A stretch of DNA of 7,496 bases, taken from NCBI GenBank assembly GCA_030638325.1, contig DAOWEV010000039.1, forward strand, positions 1 through 7,496, in the 5' to 3' direction. Source of the DNA: Bacteroidales bacterium. GTDB taxonomy: Bacteria > Bacteroidota > Bacteroidia > Bacteroidales > JAGOPY01. Positions 7,288-7,496 of the stretch are shown here, piece after piece. The notes beneath the pieces are model-generated. The model saw only the letters and a program-made list of their open reading frames with translations, made no database searches and was not told the origin of the DNA. The first letter of the stretch is position 1, and every line of letters starts with the position of its first letter. Position numbers and translations under genes: made by a program.

Positions 7288-7496
7288 AATGTGAATCAAG
7301 AGTTGAAATAGGTTTTTTTTACCACAAAGGTCACAAAGGATATCACAAAGTCACTCTAAGGACTTAAGAATCACCCGTTTAATACCATCTTTAAAATTTT
7401 TTATTTGGATACTTTGTGATACCGATAGCAATCGGTCTTGTGACTTCCTTTTTGTTCCTTCGTGGTTAAATATAATCACAACCCTTGATTCGCATT
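7288..7496. repeat. Inverted-repeat element 2 (CACAAAGG family), reaching the window edge
   Basis: The outer arms are 7288-7305 (AATGTGAATCAAGAGTTG) and 7479-7496, complementary at 16 of 18 positions. Inner arms are ACCACAAAGG plus TCACAAAGGA and a third CACAAAG (7321-7350), mirrored imperfectly by CTTTGTGAT, CTTGTGAC, CCTTTTTGTTCC and TTCGTGGTTA (7412-7467). The middle (7355-7409) is AT-rich and featureless. Motifs of the type CCACAAAGGnCACAAAGG in inverted pairs are, from memory, common dispersed repeats in Bacteroidota and other environmental genomes. The right arm is interrupted by a separate palindrome at 7421-7436. Because the window stops at 7496 the element may continue. Confidence 0.82.
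7421..7436. repeat. Small perfect palindrome nested in element 2
   Basis: ACCGAT (7421-7426) and ATCGGT (7431-7436) are exact reverse complements around AGCA. Removing the 16 bases brings CTTTGTGAT next to CTTGTGAC, which restores the spacing seen in the left arm, so it looks like an insertion into a pre-existing repeat. Similar CCGATAGCnATCGG palindromes are familiar to me from Bacteroidota intergenic DNA, without a search to confirm it. Confidence 0.6.

Noticed and set aside
7321..7354. TTTG-rich minus-strand stretch as a promoter for the small membrane gene
   Set aside because: The complement contains TATCCTTTG and other TTTG cores, but the -7-like box has one extra base and no TTTG lies at a proper -33 distance; the pattern is explained by the CACAAAGG repeats.

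Overview
The window looks like a chromosomal piece of a Bacteroidota genome, probably an environmental anaerobe near Bacteroidales/Marinilabiliales. The evidence is a SusC/SusD outer-membrane pair with the hallmark TonB box LDEVVVTAIG, an M23 peptidase with the OapA-like N-terminus common in this phylum, AT-rich intergenic DNA, no Shine-Dalgarno sites, a promoter of the TTTG / TAnnTTTG type, and dispersed palindromic repeats. The order-level guess is inference from style, not from a marker gene.

Layout, left to right. Bases 1-108 are an AT-rich upstream region with several copies of an ATAATATT/AATATTAT octamer. Bases 109-1362 (+) encode a membrane-anchored M23 peptidase (MepM/Csd3 type) in which the last zinc-ligand position is Asp instead of His. 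Fourteen bases after its stop comes an exact-register array of 26 heptamers (RGTTGRC, 1377-1558), then a strong hairpin terminator (1636-1670) shared by the two convergent transcription units. The minus strand then carries susD-like (1695-3098) and susC-like (3141-6335), one operon read from a promoter near 6382-6414. They form a nutrient importer: SusC is the 22-strand TonB-dependent barrel and SusD the lipoprotein lid. No glycoside hydrolase, peptidase or regulator clearly tied to the pair lies in the window, so its substrate cannot be named.

The right 1.1 kb is different in character. It is AT-rich and holds one small four-helix membrane protein gene of unknown function (6868-7275, minus), fitted tightly between two long inverted-repeat elements. 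Element 1 (core 6594-6612 / 6779-6797, imperfect arms about 6546-6847) is built from tandem CACAGATT. Element 2 (7288 to the window edge) is built from tandem CACAAAGG and is itself interrupted by a small perfect palindrome, ACCGATAGCAATCGGT. The two elements share a design, which is the most interesting structural observation here together with the heptamer array. I found no RNA gene, CRISPR array or transposase.
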